Origin: Alloprevotella tannerae ATCC 51259
Lineage (GTDB): Bacteria > Bacteroidota > Bacteroidia > Bacteroidales > Bacteroidaceae
Direction of reading: 5' to 3'
NCBI RefSeq assembly: GCF_000159995.1
Contig: NZ_GG700642.1
Span: 48,786 to 112,785 of the forward strand
Length of the DNA: 64,000 nt
Positions 18,170 to 27,067 of the stretch are shown piece by piece (position 1 is the stretch's first letter; the number at the start of each line of letters is the position of its first letter). The notes under the pieces are model-generated. The model was not told the origin of the DNA and searched no databases. It saw nothing but the letters and a program-made list of their open reading frames with translations. The translations under genes were made by a program, and so were the position numbers.

Positions 18170-18679
18170 TTAAGCGCCCATCTCGCCCTTAAGCTGTTCA
18201 ACCCAAGCGTTGATGCGCTCTTCAGTTTTGTCGCTTTCGTTGTCTTCGTCGATCGCCAAACCAACAAATTTACCATCTACGACTGAAGCTGATTCATCGA
18301 AAGTATAGCCATCGGTTGCTACCATTCCGATAAACGATGCACCGGTTCCTTGTATGTCATTATAAATATCGCCCAACGCACCGCAGAACGTATCAGGATA
18401 AGATGCTGAGTCGCCACAGCCGAACAAAGCCACTTGTTTACCCGACAAGTCTAAGCCTTTCAGCACGTCTACTCCATCATACCAATCATCTTGCAAGTCG
18501 CCGGCGCCCCAAGTAGAGCTTCCGAGCAGCAACACATCATAAGCTGCAGCAGCATCTGCGTTCAATTCGCTTACTTCGTGTACATCGCCGTCTGCAAGGC
18601 CTAATTTTTCAGCGATCGTTTTTGCAACAGATTCTGTATTACCTGTTGTTGAGCCGTAAAAAATTCCAATCTTCTTCAT
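18170..18679 (-). CDS. fldA: Flavodoxin
   Basis: Small FMN electron carrier of the cytoplasm, 169 residues, the long-chain type. The phosphate-binding loop is GSTTGNTES (residues 9-17). The FMN-ring loops are STWGAGDLQDDWYDG around 57-71 and GCGDSASYPDTFCGALGDIY about 91-110. The acidic composition is typical. The start MKKIGIFYG at 18679 fits the family, and the -7 element is at 18707-18714. It is transcribed alone. In anaerobic Bacteroidales flavodoxin can replace ferredoxin under iron limitation; regulation here is not visible. Confidence 0.95.
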   Translation of the reverse strand: MKKIGIFYGSTTGNTESVAKTIAEKLGLADGDVHEVSELNADAAAAYDVLLLGSSTWGAGDLQDDWYDGVDVLKGLDLSGKQVALFGCGDSASYPDTFCGALGDIYNDIQGTGASFIGMVATDGYTFDESASVVDGKFVGLAIDEDNESDKTEERINAWVEQLKGEMGA

Positions 18680-18706
18680 TGTTGTATCTATTATTTTTAA
18701 ACGTTG

Positions 18707-18714
18707 CAAAGTTA
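18707..18714 (-). promoter_or_regulatory. fldA -7 element
   Basis: Reads TAACTTTG on the minus strand, 27 bp before the flavodoxin ATG. Confidence 0.6.
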
Positions 18715-18810
18715 TAGTCGAGACTATCTTTCTACAATACCTAATAATAGTGATTTAAGCTGACTGAAATCTTCTTTTCGCTGTACAAACCTACCTATTT
18801 AAAGCGGTTT

Positions 18811-19455
18811 TTACCGCAAATAAGGGTTATACGCCCGTTCTTCTTCGATGCTCGTTGCATCTCCGTGACCGGGATACACGTTTACATCCGCAGGAAGCGT
18901 AAGTATTTTTGTCTTTAAATTGTCTATGAGTGCGGCCCCATCACCATAAGGGAAATCGAATCGGCCTATTTCATGCTTAAATAAGCTATCGCCACTGAAC
19001 AAAGCTTTTTCAGCCCGGCAATAAAAGCATACGCCGCCCGGAGAATGGCCGGGCGTCTCGATAATCTCAAGCGTGTGGTTGCCAAACTTTATCTCATCTC
19101 GTCCGGTAAAGACATTGCCAAGCGGAGGTACAACTACCGAAATATTGCGATGCAAAAACATCGCCACTTGCCCGCTCACATCACCATAGAGTGCTACCTC
19201 CAGCTCATGCATCTCCGGTTTTATGCCGTAGGTGCTGTATACAAATTGATCACCAAAGACATGATCAAAATGACTGTGCGTATGCAAGAGGTGTTTCACC
19301 TGTATGCCTTCGGCGGCAATGTAATCGCGCAGAGCTTCCTCCTCTTCCGGCATCAGTGCGCCGCAATCTATGATGACGCCTTCCTGCGTTTCATCGTGCA
19401 AGACGTAGCAATTTTCTTGCACCATATTAAATATAAAGCGTTTAATCTTTAGCAT
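18811..19455 (-). CDS. MBL-fold metallo-hydrolase (glyoxalase II-like)
   Basis: A 214-residue metallo-beta-lactamase-fold hydrolase. Zinc ligands are visible in HTHSHFDH (58-65, the HxHxDH motif), ETPGHSPGG, FSGDSLF and the C-terminal YPGHGD. The compact size and lack of a large C-terminal helical domain place it with bacterial YcbL/glyoxalase II-like hydrolases of unsettled substrate. Its start overlaps the end of rsmG by 7 bp, so the two are co-transcribed from the rsmG side. Confidence 0.88.
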   Translation of the reverse strand: MLKIKRFIFNMVQENCYVLHDETQEGVIIDCGALMPEEEEALRDYIAAEGIQVKHLLHTHSHFDHVFGDQFVYSTYGIKPEMHELEVALYGDVSGQVAMFLHRNISVVVPPLGNVFTGRDEIKFGNHTLEIIETPGHSPGGVCFYCRAEKALFSGDSLFKHEIGRFDFPYGDGAALIDNLKTKILTLPADVNVYPGHGDATSIEEERAYNPYLR

Positions 19456-20081
19456 AGCGTGACATAAACCACCTTTTTAGTGGCAAAGAAAGGTTCTTCA
19501 AAATAATTGCTCAAGTCCCACACCTCTGATTTCTTTTTATAGTGCTGCAACTCTTCGGTCAATTCTCCGCCCTTCAAGCAAACGAGGCCGTTGGGTAAGG
19601 CATTGCGCTGCGTCTTACTGATATTTTTGCGCACCAACTTCTCCATATCCGGCAAAGGCATCACTGCTCGACTGACGATGAAGTCAAATTTTTGCTTTTC
19701 TTCGATGACGTTTCTGTGGAAGGCTTTCACGTTCTGCAAATTCAGAGCTTCGATGACGGCCGATGCCACTTTGATTTTCTTACCGATGCTATCCAATAGC
19801 GTAAATCGCACTTCTGGAAAGAGAATGGCCAAGGGGATACCGGGAAATCCGCCTCCCGTACCCAAATCCATCACTTCCGTTTCCGGACGAAAGCGCAGGG
19901 CCTTCGCAATGCCCAGCGAATGGAGCACATGGTGCTCATAGAGATTGTCAATGTCTTTTCTCGAAATAACGTTGATCTTGCTATTCCAATCATGATACAA
20001 AGCATCGAGCTGCTCAAACTGCACTCTTTGTTCCGGAGTCAGAGAAGGGAAATATTTAAATATAATATCTACAGCATTCAT
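19449..20081 (-). CDS. rsmG: 16S rRNA (guanine527-N7)-methyltransferase RsmG
   Basis: SAM-dependent methyltransferase acting on G527 of 16S rRNA in the small subunit. The 210-residue product begins MNAVDIIFKYFPSLTPEQ. It contains the family blocks WNSKINVISRKDIDNLYEHHVLHSL and the SAM-binding VMDLGTGGGFPGIPLAILFPE, and ends FATKKVVYVTL. An open frame continues 76 codons upstream, but its composition is unlike the family, and a TAACTTCG near-consensus -7 sits at 20088-20095. I therefore start at 20081. It heads a two-gene unit with the MBL hydrolase. Confidence 0.93.
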   Translation of the reverse strand: MNAVDIIFKYFPSLTPEQRVQFEQLDALYHDWNSKINVISRKDIDNLYEHHVLHSLGIAKALRFRPETEVMDLGTGGGFPGIPLAILFPEVRFTLLDSIGKKIKVASAVIEALNLQNVKAFHRNVIEEKQKFDFIVSRAVMPLPDMEKLVRKNISKTQRNALPNGLVCLKGGELTEELQHYKKKSEVWDLSNYFEEPFFATKKVVYVTLC

Positions 20082-20335
20082 GTCGGCGAAGTTACGCCAA
20101 AGCCCCGACTTCACAAAAGGATTGCAGGATGTTTTGGGCCGAAAAGGCATAAAACATCGTTTCCGCCCCAAGCAAATGAAATGCAGTGCGCTGTTTAGGT
20201 TATACCCTCTTAATATGGTGAAGAAAAGTACGCAAAACGAAAGCACGACATTAGAAAACAAGCTATCGCAGGTACAGAAAAAACAACAAACAACGCACTT
20301 CCTGCTCACGAATTACGCACCTCACCCATTTCCTC

Positions 20336-20407
20336 TCGTGAGCGTAAGATTGTACCATCGTGATGGTACGTCTTTACGCTCGTGATGAAAAAGGCTTACG
20401 CTCACGA
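20336..20407. repeat. Four-box 22-bp palindromic array (array C)
   Basis: Boxes at 20336, 20358, 20380 (TCGTGA) and 20402 (TCACGA) with exact 22-bp spacing. The leader is ATTTCCTC. Linkers begin or end with GCGTA/TACGC or TGGTAC, so neighbouring boxes can pair. It lies between the divergent rsmG and PlsC-like genes. Confidence 0.85.
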
Positions 20408-20978
20408 AGGGAAGATTCGTTGATTGGTCGGAGGTGATACAAAACCTTGTCGTGCAGGCTTTTTTTCCGACTTAAAGGATACGCATCCTTACTTTACGAA
20501 GCTACATAGGCCATATTCATGAATTGCAAGCTACTCTGTTCGTGCTCCTCCTTACCGGTATGAATTATTTTCAAATGGGCTTCAGCAGCAATGTTGTCCT
20601 TTAGTCCTCCTAAAGCAAAAAAGCTGACAAGAAAAGCAGAAAATAATAGTAGGAATCACACTAAAAACGAAAAAATTACGTTTCATAATTAAGTAATCAC
20701 GCTATAAAGTTATCGTCTATGACAGAATCTCTACCTTTGCGGACAAGTCCTAGAGAGGAAACATTAGAGTTTATCCGCCAATTCGCTCGTAGTTTCAGAC
20801 CGGAACTCATAGAGACATCTACAAAATCAGACTTATCGCTCAACTGATTTCGCCTTATGTGGCCCTCAATCTGGCTACAAGCGGTATCATTTGAGCCTTT
20901 ATTGAAATCTATTGCTTACATGCAGCCCTGTTTTATAGGAAATAGCGCTGCAAGAGCATATTTTCGTGCAACATACTC
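20408..20978. other. Intergenic region with a possible 42-aa reading frame
   Basis: No firm gene. An ATG frame at 20719-20847 encodes a 42-residue hydrophilic peptide (ETLEFIRQFARSFRPE in the middle) with protein-like composition. However, a TACCTTTG -7-like element at 20732-20739 lies inside it, so either the frame or the promoter reading is wrong. Nothing else is supported here. Confidence 0.3.
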
Positions 20979-21018
20979 AGGAAGTTTCAAGCGAAACTTC
21001 TTGTTTTTTGTAATTTTG
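20979..21018 (+). promoter_or_regulatory. Promoter with an adjoining inverted repeat, PlsC-like gene
   Basis: GAAGTTTC (20981-20988) and GAAACTTC (20993-21000) form a perfect 8-bp inverted repeat with a 4-base spacer. It ends ten bases before TAATTTTG (21011-21018), an exact -7 element, and so overlaps the expected -33 region. It could be an operator for a regulator or a terminator for upstream transcripts. Confidence 0.5.
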
Positions 21019-21047
21019 CATGCGATAAACCAACTCACGACTCATAT

Positions 21048-21602
21048 ATGATCAAGCAGATTTGCCGTACCATTCTCTATAAATGGTTGGGCTGGACAGC
21101 AGATGTAACTTTGCCCATACCGGACAAGTGCATCTTTGCCGTAGCTCCGCATACGAGTAACCTCGATTTTATCTTAGGCGAGCTATACATCAGAACTACC
21201 GAAAAAAAAGCTTCTTTTCTAATGAAAAAAGAATGGTTCTTCTGGCCCTTAGGCTTGCTGCTGAAAGGCATCGGTGGCATTCCCGTAAACCGAAGCAAGC
21301 GTACGAGCATGACTGATCAACTGGCGGCGGAGTTTAAGCGCCGCCCTCATTGTCGCATTGCAGTCACGCCGGAAGGAACACGCTCTAAAGTGGAGCATTG
21401 GAAAAGAGGTTTTTATTATATTGCCCAAAAGGCCGATGTGCCAATCTTGCTTTTTGCCGTAGATTATCAGAACAAGCGAATCGTTTGCCATAAAGAGATC
21501 CGTCCGGGTTCTGACGAGCAAAAGGACTTGAAAGAGATTATGGATTATTATCGTCCCTTTAAGGGCCGACATCCGGAAAAATTTCAAGTAGAATCTATTT
21601 AA
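21048..21602 (+). CDS. PlsC-like 1-acyl-sn-glycerol-3-phosphate acyltransferase family protein
   Basis: A 184-residue member of the LPLAT/PlsC acyltransferase superfamily. The catalytic H(X4)D is HTSNLD near residue 35. GIGGIPVNRSKR forms the second block, and TPEGTRSKVEHWKRGFY (about 108-124) is the PEGTRS-type substrate motif. It lacks the N-terminal membrane helices of full PlsC and is short, resembling the single-domain acyltransferases common in Bacteroidetes. The acceptor (lysophosphatidate or a lipid such as an ornithine lipid) is not determinable. It has its own promoter at 21011 and is followed 34 bp later by the amidase gene. Confidence 0.85.
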   Translation: MIKQICRTILYKWLGWTADVTLPIPDKCIFAVAPHTSNLDFILGELYIRTTEKKASFLMKKEWFFWPLGLLLKGIGGIPVNRSKRTSMTDQLAAEFKRRPHCRIAVTPEGTRSKVEHWKRGFYYIAQKADVPILLFAVDYQNKRIVCHKEIRPGSDEQKDLKEIMDYYRPFKGRHPEKFQVESI

Positions 21603-21636
21603 AAACTTCATCAACAAACCCTCATCAATCGGCAAT

Positions 21637-24543
21637 ATGCTTCGCTTGCGCACGATCCTTATCTCCTTATTTTTTTGCGCCTGCTCGGCGCAGGCACAAG
21701 ACATCGACACGCTCCTACACGAGTTCTTCACGTCCTATCATTTGAGCGGCTATCAACCATCTGCATTTTACAGAATGGATAGCGCGATCATCAACGACGC
21801 AAAAAAGGAAATTAGCATCTACGCCAACGAAGCTTTTTGTGCGCAACCTTTTACGCCTTCTTCCGTACGCAATATTTACAGCCGCCTACAGCGGAAGTTG
21901 TATCAGCCATACAATACTTACAGCATTTTTATCTTTAACGCGAAGGGTGAAAACATAGAGCAACTGATTCCTAACCTTTACCGAGAAGGACAGATCGACG
22001 ATGCGCGCAACTGGGGCTCAATCAATTACAAGGGCTATCCTTGGACAAAAAACGTGTCGGCCCCATATACGGTTTCGGCAGGACTACAAGGGCGCCATTT
22101 AATGGTATGGCCGAGCCACGGACGCTATTATAAAAACGATAGATGGCAATGGCAGCGGCCCTATATCTATTGTACGACTGAAGATATCTTTACGCAATCT
22201 TTCGTTTACCCATTCTTGTTTCCTATGCTTGAGAAAGCGGGAGCTGTAGTTTATAGTCCGAGGGAACGAGATGTGCAATTTCACGAGACGATTGTTGATA
22301 ATGATAACCGGAACTCTGGAGGGACGTATACAGAAACTTATACCGCTAACGCGAAGTGGCAAACTGTGGCCGACTCGATCGGCTTTGCGCGTCCAGAAGG
22401 CTTGATTAACGACAGCATTTTCCCTTTTCGCTTGGGCACAGCTCGACAAGTAGTCGCCATAAAAGGACATACGAGCCTCTCAACCGCAACTTGGTCGCCC
22501 CGCATCCCACGCAAGGGAGACTATGCCGTGTATGTGTCTTACGCATCCTTGCCCAACAGCGTCCCGGACGCACACTACACGGTTTATCATAAGGGCGGGC
22601 GCACGCAAATCAACGTTAACCAGCAGATGGGCGGGAGTACGTGGGTCTATCTCGGAACTTTCCCTTTCGATGAAGGGGAAAACCACTCCGGACGCGTGGT
22701 TTTAAGCAACCAAAGTAGCTATCGCGGCGTCGTTACTGCGGACGGCGTTCGCTTTGGGGGCGGCTTCGCGCAAGACGAACGCGGCACGGCGTTCACAAGT
22801 GGTCTTCCGCGCTTCTTAGAAGCTGCCCGCTATCAAGCACAATGGGCCGGCCTGCCCGACTCTCTCTTTAATACGGAAGCAGGATTCGATGATTATAAAG
22901 ACGATCTACGTTGCAGGCCAAATCTATTGAACTATTTCGCGGGAGGGAGCGACTATTTACCGACACAGTCCGGAAAGCGCGTTCCTTTCGAGCTATCTTT
23001 GGCGATCCACAGCGATGCCGGCTACAGGAAAGATGGAAGTATTTTCGGCACGTTAGGCATTTGCACGACGCAAGATGGAAACGGATCGACGATATACCCA
23101 TCCGGACTTTCGCGTAAAGCGTCGGCCGATTTCGCCGACATACTTTTGACGGGCATAGTCCGAGATTTGGGCAAGACGTACAATGTTGCGTGGACGCGGC
23201 GCGAGCTTTGGGACCGCAATTATGCCGAAACAAGGATGCCAAACGTCCCTTCTGCGATCTTGGAGACAATGTCTCATCAGAATTTCTCTGACATGAAGTT
23301 TGGCCATGATCCAAATTTCAAATTCACGATGGCGCGTGCGATTTACAAGGCCATACTTCGCTACGTATCCGCCTCGCACAAAATCGATCAGCCCGTAGTA
23401 GCGCCGCTCCCGATCCGCAATTTCTCTGCCCTACTCTCACCCGAGGGCGATGCGGCCTTATTAAATTGGCAAGCTACGCCCGATTCGTTAGAACCAAGTG
23501 CCGTTCCTGACAAATACGTGTTGTATATAAAGCAAGGCGACAACGAATTTGACAACGGTCAAATCGTAAATAGCACATCCGTTCGTCTAAATATTACGCC
23601 CGGCGTGCGTTATAGTTTCCAAGTAACAGCCGTCAACAGTGGCGGAGAGAGCTTTCCAAGCGAAGCGCTGACCCTATATAAAGCCAAAGAATCAAAGCAT
23701 ACGGTCCTAATCGTCAATGGTTTTACACGCCTAAGTGGCCCTTGTCCGATAGAGACGCTCGATAGTTTAGGCTTTGATCTGCGCCAAGATATAGGCGTGC
23801 CCTATTTGTACACCACGGCCTTTGCCGGTTATCAAAAGAACTTTGATCGTGCGGCTGAAGGGCTTGAAGGCCCGAGCGGTTTGGGCTATTGTGGACAAGA
23901 GTTGATGGGGAAACAAATTGCCGGCAACACATTTAATTACCCCGAAACGCACGGCGCGGCCATACAAGCTATGGGCGATGTATCTTTCGTATCCTGTTCT
24001 AAAGCAGCAGCTCCGACTATCGACTGGAAACACTTTGATGCCGTAGATTACATAGCCGGATTAGAAAAAAACACCTCTTACAATCTGCGCCCCTATGAAG
24101 CCTTTCCGGCCAATGTTCGGCATAAAATGGAAGAATATGCACACAATGGGGGCAACTTATTGGTAAGCGGCGCTTACATTGCCTCTGATGAGCAAACCTC
24201 TGCGGCAAAGCATTTCTTGAGTAAAGTTTTCAAAGCAAAGCTAATTGGCTCGAAAACGATTGAGAATACCGATAGTTTGATCGGTTTAAACCTAACTTTA
24301 CCCTTCTATAACCAACTTAACGAAGATCATTACACCATTCAAAACTGCGATTTGATCCTCCCAACAGACAACAACGCTTTTACTGCGTTTACTTTCTCTG
24401 ACCGCACCCCCTGCGGCGTTGCTTTTCAAGGCAAACAGCGTCGAGCTATTATGATGACCGTCCCTTTCGAATGCATCACGTCTGCCACGATTCGGCAGCA
24501 AGCTATGAAAGCGATGCTCCGCTTCCTGTTTGAAAGAAAATAA
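21637..24543 (+). CDS. Secreted N-acetylmuramoyl-L-alanine amidase-like protein with golvesin and FnIII domains
   Basis: A 968-residue exported protein with a signal peptide (LISLFFCACSAQAQ, about 1-20). An Amidase_3-like zinc hydrolase appears to be split by an insert. WPSHGRYY near 160, SPRERD near 208, AIHSDAGY near 458 and ILETMSHQN near 541 would supply the His/Glu/His ligands and the catalytic Glu. A golvesin/Xly-type beta domain (YAVYVSYASLPNS... about 295-372) sits between the second and third motifs. An FnIII-like domain follows at about 585-675, then some 290 residues of unassigned sequence that may fold like a glutamine-amidotransferase domain. Bacteroidetes homologues are often labelled xanthan lyase; the motifs argue for peptidoglycan cleavage instead. 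No type IX sorting tail is seen. Confidence 0.8.
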   Translation: MLRLRTILISLFFCACSAQAQDIDTLLHEFFTSYHLSGYQPSAFYRMDSAIINDAKKEISIYANEAFCAQPFTPSSVRNIYSRLQRKLYQPYNTYSIFIFNAKGENIEQLIPNLYREGQIDDARNWGSINYKGYPWTKNVSAPYTVSAGLQGRHLMVWPSHGRYYKNDRWQWQRPYIYCTTEDIFTQSFVYPFLFPMLEKAGAVVYSPRERDVQFHETIVDNDNRNSGGTYTETYTANAKWQTVADSIGFARPEGLINDSIFPFRLGTARQVVAIKGHTSLSTATWSPRIPRKGDYAVYVSYASLPNSVPDAHYTVYHKGGRTQINVNQQMGGSTWVYLGTFPFDEGENHSGRVVLSNQSSYRGVVTADGVRFGGGFAQDERGTAFTSGLPRFLEAARYQAQWAGLPDSLFNTEAGFDDYKDDLRCRPNLLNYFAGGSDYLPTQSGKRVPFELSLAIHSDAGYRKDGSIFGTLGICTTQDGNGSTIYPSGLSRKASADFADILLTGIVRDLGKTYNVAWTRRELWDRNYAETRMPNVPSAILETMSHQNFSDMKFGHDPNFKFTMARAIYKAILRYVSASHKIDQPVVAPLPIRNFSALLSPEGDAALLNWQATPDSLEPSAVPDKYVLYIKQGDNEFDNGQIVNSTSVRLNITPGVRYSFQVTAVNSGGESFPSEALTLYKAKESKHTVLIVNGFTRLSGPCPIETLDSLGFDLRQDIGVPYLYTTAFAGYQKNFDRAAEGLEGPSGLGYCGQELMGKQIAGNTFNYPETHGAAIQAMGDVSFVSCSKAAAPTIDWKHFDAVDYIAGLEKNTSYNLRPYEAFPANVRHKMEEYAHNGGNLLVSGAYIASDEQTSAAKHFLSKVFKAKLIGSKTIENTDSLIGLNLTLPFYNQLNEDHYTIQNCDLILPTDNNAFTAFTFSDRTPCGVAFQGKQRRAIMMTVPFECITSATIRQQAMKAMLRFLFERK

Positions 24544-24609
24544 GTTGGACAACTAAAGGCTGAACAACAAACATTTGCCAGCACAATATTCCTCCGTCAG
24601 CGCTTTTTA

Positions 24610-24681
24610 TCGTGAGCGTAAAGTTGTACGCTCGTGAGGGTACGAGTGTGCGCTCGTGATAAAAAAGGTCTACGCTCACGA
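24610..24681. repeat. Four-box 22-bp palindromic array (array D)
   Basis: Boxes at 24610, 24632, 24654 (TCGTGA) and 24676 (TCACGA), exactly 22 bp apart. After the last box comes GAGGACATTA; GGACAT also follows the last box of the arrays at 54663 and 60079. It lies between the 3' ends of the convergent amidase and patB genes (gap 24544-24859). Confidence 0.85.
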
Positions 24682-24792
24682 GAGGACATTAAACTCATGC
24701 GACTTTCGCGCGCCACGCTCAGTGCTTTACGCTTACATGCATTGCTCTTCTCCTTTATATTTGTGAGCGAGTCAAGCCAAACGCAAACAAAC

Positions 24793-24819
24793 AGAGGCGC
24801 ACCCAAACGATGCGCCTCT
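24793..24819. terminator. Bidirectional terminator between amidase and patB genes
   Basis: AGAGGCGCA (24793-24801) and TGCGCCTCT (24811-24819) pair perfectly with a 9-nt loop. On the minus strand the stem is followed by GTTTGTTTG. It lies 41 bp past the patB stop. Confidence 0.7.
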
Positions 24820-24859
24820 CGTGAGCAGTTGTCTGCTAAATATATAAAAGGTACTGAGA

Positions 24860-26047
24860 TTATTTTTCCAAACTTTCTACTGCCGTTTTCAACTGCTCTA
24901 AACACTGAAGGATATATGCGCGCGGCGAACCCACATTCATGCGCATAAAACCTTCACCTCCCGGGCCAAACATCTCTCCATCGTTGAGCGCCAATCGGGC
25001 CTTGTCGACAAAAAGTTGCTGCAACTGATCGTGATCTAAGCCTAACGCGCGGCAATCAAGCCAGATGAGGAAGCTCGCTTCGGGGCGAATGGGGCGAATC
25101 TGCGGCATATAGCGCTCACAGAAAGCTTCGACGGCCAAAATATTCTCTTCTACGTAAGCCAACATTTGCCGGCGCCAAGTTTCGCCTTGCTCATAGGCTG
25201 CCATTGTCGCAATGGGCGAGAAAATATTTCCTTCAGAGATGGTATTACCATCGAGCCAGCCGAAGAATTTCTTACGCAACTGCTCGTTGGGAACGATGGC
25301 GTAAGAGCTAACCAAGCCGGCGATGTTAAATGTCTTACTCGGCGCGCCGAAAGTGATACTAATCTCCGCCGCTTCCTGAGAAACGTGCGCAAAAGGAATG
25401 TGTTTGTGGCCGAAAATGGCCATATCGCAGTGTATTTCGTCAGAAATAACCACCATATGATGCGAATAACAGAAATCGGCCAAGCGTTTGAGCGTCGCGT
25501 AATCCCAACAGCGTCCGCCGGGATTATGAGGGTTGCATAAAATAAAGACCTTGCATTGCTCGTCATAGCACTCTTCGAGTTGCTCAAAGTCCATTTCGTA
25601 GCGTCCATCCGGATTCATACGGAGCGGATTGTTGACAACCTTCAATTGGTTTCCCTCCGGCACGAGATGGAAGGGGTGATAGACGGGCGATTGTATGATC
25701 ACCTTATCGCCGGGCTTGGTAAAGACGTTGAGCACATAGCCAATGCCTTTTACAATACCTGAAATAAAGCGATACCAATCGGGCTGCGTCTGCCAACTAT
25801 GGTGATCTGCTATCCATTTAGCTATAGTTTCCCAATAGCCTTTTGGGAACGAGGTGTAGCCTAAAATAGGATGTTCTAAGCGTTTTTTCAGGGCGTCTAA
25901 AATAAAATCGGGAGATGCGAAGTCCATATCCGCAACCCACATAGGCGAAAGGTCATCACGATGCCAGATAAGCGGCATAAACTCGTGCTTCATATCGTTG
26001 GAACCTTTGCGTTCTATGATTTGGTCAAAATCATATCGTTTATCCAT
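24860..26047 (-). CDS. patB: PatB/MalY-type PLP aminotransferase (cystathionine beta-lyase)
   Basis: Class I/II fold PLP enzyme of 395 residues in the MalY/PatB group, which cleave C-S bonds (cystathionine or cysteine to pyruvate, ammonia and a thiol or H2S). Signatures include MWVADMDF near 37-44, ILCNPHNPGGR around 170-180, VISDEIHCDM with the PLP Asp, and GAPSKTFNIAGL with the Schiff-base Lys near 235. The C-terminus has FGPGGEGFMRMNVGSPR. It is transcribed alone, with a -7 element about 130 bp upstream and an unusually long leader. Methionine biosynthesis and H2S production are both plausible roles. Confidence 0.9.
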   Translation of the reverse strand: MDKRYDFDQIIERKGSNDMKHEFMPLIWHRDDLSPMWVADMDFASPDFILDALKKRLEHPILGYTSFPKGYWETIAKWIADHHSWQTQPDWYRFISGIVKGIGYVLNVFTKPGDKVIIQSPVYHPFHLVPEGNQLKVVNNPLRMNPDGRYEMDFEQLEECYDEQCKVFILCNPHNPGGRCWDYATLKRLADFCYSHHMVVISDEIHCDMAIFGHKHIPFAHVSQEAAEISITFGAPSKTFNIAGLVSSYAIVPNEQLRKKFFGWLDGNTISEGNIFSPIATMAAYEQGETWRRQMLAYVEENILAVEAFCERYMPQIRPIRPEASFLIWLDCRALGLDHDQLQQLFVDKARLALNDGEMFGPGGEGFMRMNVGSPRAYILQCLEQLKTAVESLEK

Positions 26048-26187
26048 TGGTCAAAGATTTGTTATGTGTGTTTTTATTTCAGTGGTAGGGTTAACCGGCT
26101 TTGATTTTCCGGAATATTCGCTGCTTACGGGCCGGTATACTTCTGCACTTATGACCCATTACAGTAACATGCTTTTGGGCAAAAATA
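26048..26187 (-). promoter_or_regulatory. patB promoter and long 5' leader
   Basis: TATTTTTG on the minus strand at 26180-26187 matches TAnnTTTG and leaves a leader of about 125 nt. Within it, ACCGGC and GCCGGT form a 6-bp stem around 26092-26136 with further CCGG pairing inside. The length and pairing raise the possibility of an RNA regulatory element, but I do not recognise a known riboswitch class. Confidence 0.4.
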
Positions 26188-26320
26188 GGAAGAATTATTG
26201 GTAATAAGGTGCGAATCCATAGGAAATTGGTCTTCATGGCTCATAAAGAAGAGCATAGCGGGAAAGAGACCAACTGAAATTGTCGGGAAATAGTCTTCTA
26301 AAAAACAAAATAAAAGCTTA

Positions 26321-27067
26321 CTATAAAGTCTTTGGCACTTTATACTGTCCTTTACCGTAGGTCTTTTTCCCGTAATGGATGCAATGCTGCGGGCAATGGT
26401 GATAACAGGCCAAACAACCCGTACAGCGGCCGCCCCACTCTGGACGGGAGGATGTGAAAGCAATATTCTGCACCGGACAGACGCGTTCGCAGGTACGACA
26501 AGTGATGCAGTCGGGTGTAGCGGAAAAGGGCTTATCACTCAATAAAAAGCGATTGAAAAATGGCCTTAAGAGATAGGTCTTCAAGCGCGGGAATCGGCCG
26601 GGTACAACTTGCACGATTTGGTGGCGAAGGCGGATGTGCTCAGTTATCACTTTAAGCTCTTCGCGCGCCACAGCAAGTTTCTGCTCGGCCAAAGCCTCAC
26701 TATCAACGTCGAAACCGGGAAGGGATACGTAGGTATTGGGCATACGCAGCGAAAAAGCTGCTTGCAGTGAGCGCTGATGATGGATGAGCAAACTCTTTCT
26801 CAAAGTTTTGTCCGTACAACCTATGTCATCGCCGCAGGTACATACCATATATATGTACGAAACTTGGGCGGAAATTTTCACGTCTTTAAGCCATTTGGCA
26901 AAGATCTCGGGCATTCCCCAAGCGTAAATGGGGAATACTAAGCCCAAAGTTACGTCCTCGATAACGGGAGGTGCCGTTGTAATGGGCGTAATTGCGTCAT
27001 CAAGCAAGGCGCCCAAGGCCTCGGCGACCAAACGCGTGTTGCCTGTCCCTGAAAAGTAGCAAATCAT
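26321..27067 (-). CDS. EFR1-family ferredoxin (flavodoxin-ferredoxin fusion)
   Basis: A 248-residue redox protein. The N-terminal flavodoxin-like half starts MICYFSGTGNTRLVAEAL, an FMN phosphate loop SGTGNT. The C-terminal half has two 4Fe-4S cluster motifs, CITCRTCERVCP (about 184-195) and CTGCLACYHHCP (about 211-222). This matches the EFR1 ferredoxin family found in anaerobes. The start at 27067 overlaps the ispE stop as ATGA, so it is translated with ispE; an upstream in-frame extension lies inside ispE. IspG and IspH of the same isoprenoid pathway need low-potential electrons, so an electron-donor link is possible but unproven. Confidence 0.87.
   Translation of the reverse strand: MICYFSGTGNTRLVAEALGALLDDAITPITTAPPVIEDVTLGLVFPIYAWGMPEIFAKWLKDVKISAQVSYIYMVCTCGDDIGCTDKTLRKSLLIHHQRSLQAAFSLRMPNTYVSLPGFDVDSEALAEQKLAVAREELKVITEHIRLRHQIVQVVPGRFPRLKTYLLRPFFNRFLLSDKPFSATPDCITCRTCERVCPVQNIAFTSSRPEWGGRCTGCLACYHHCPQHCIHYGKKTYGKGQYKVPKTL

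Noticed and set aside
22099-23379. Several antisense frames inside the amidase gene
   Set aside because: They are shadows of a well-supported coding sequence with no independent signals.
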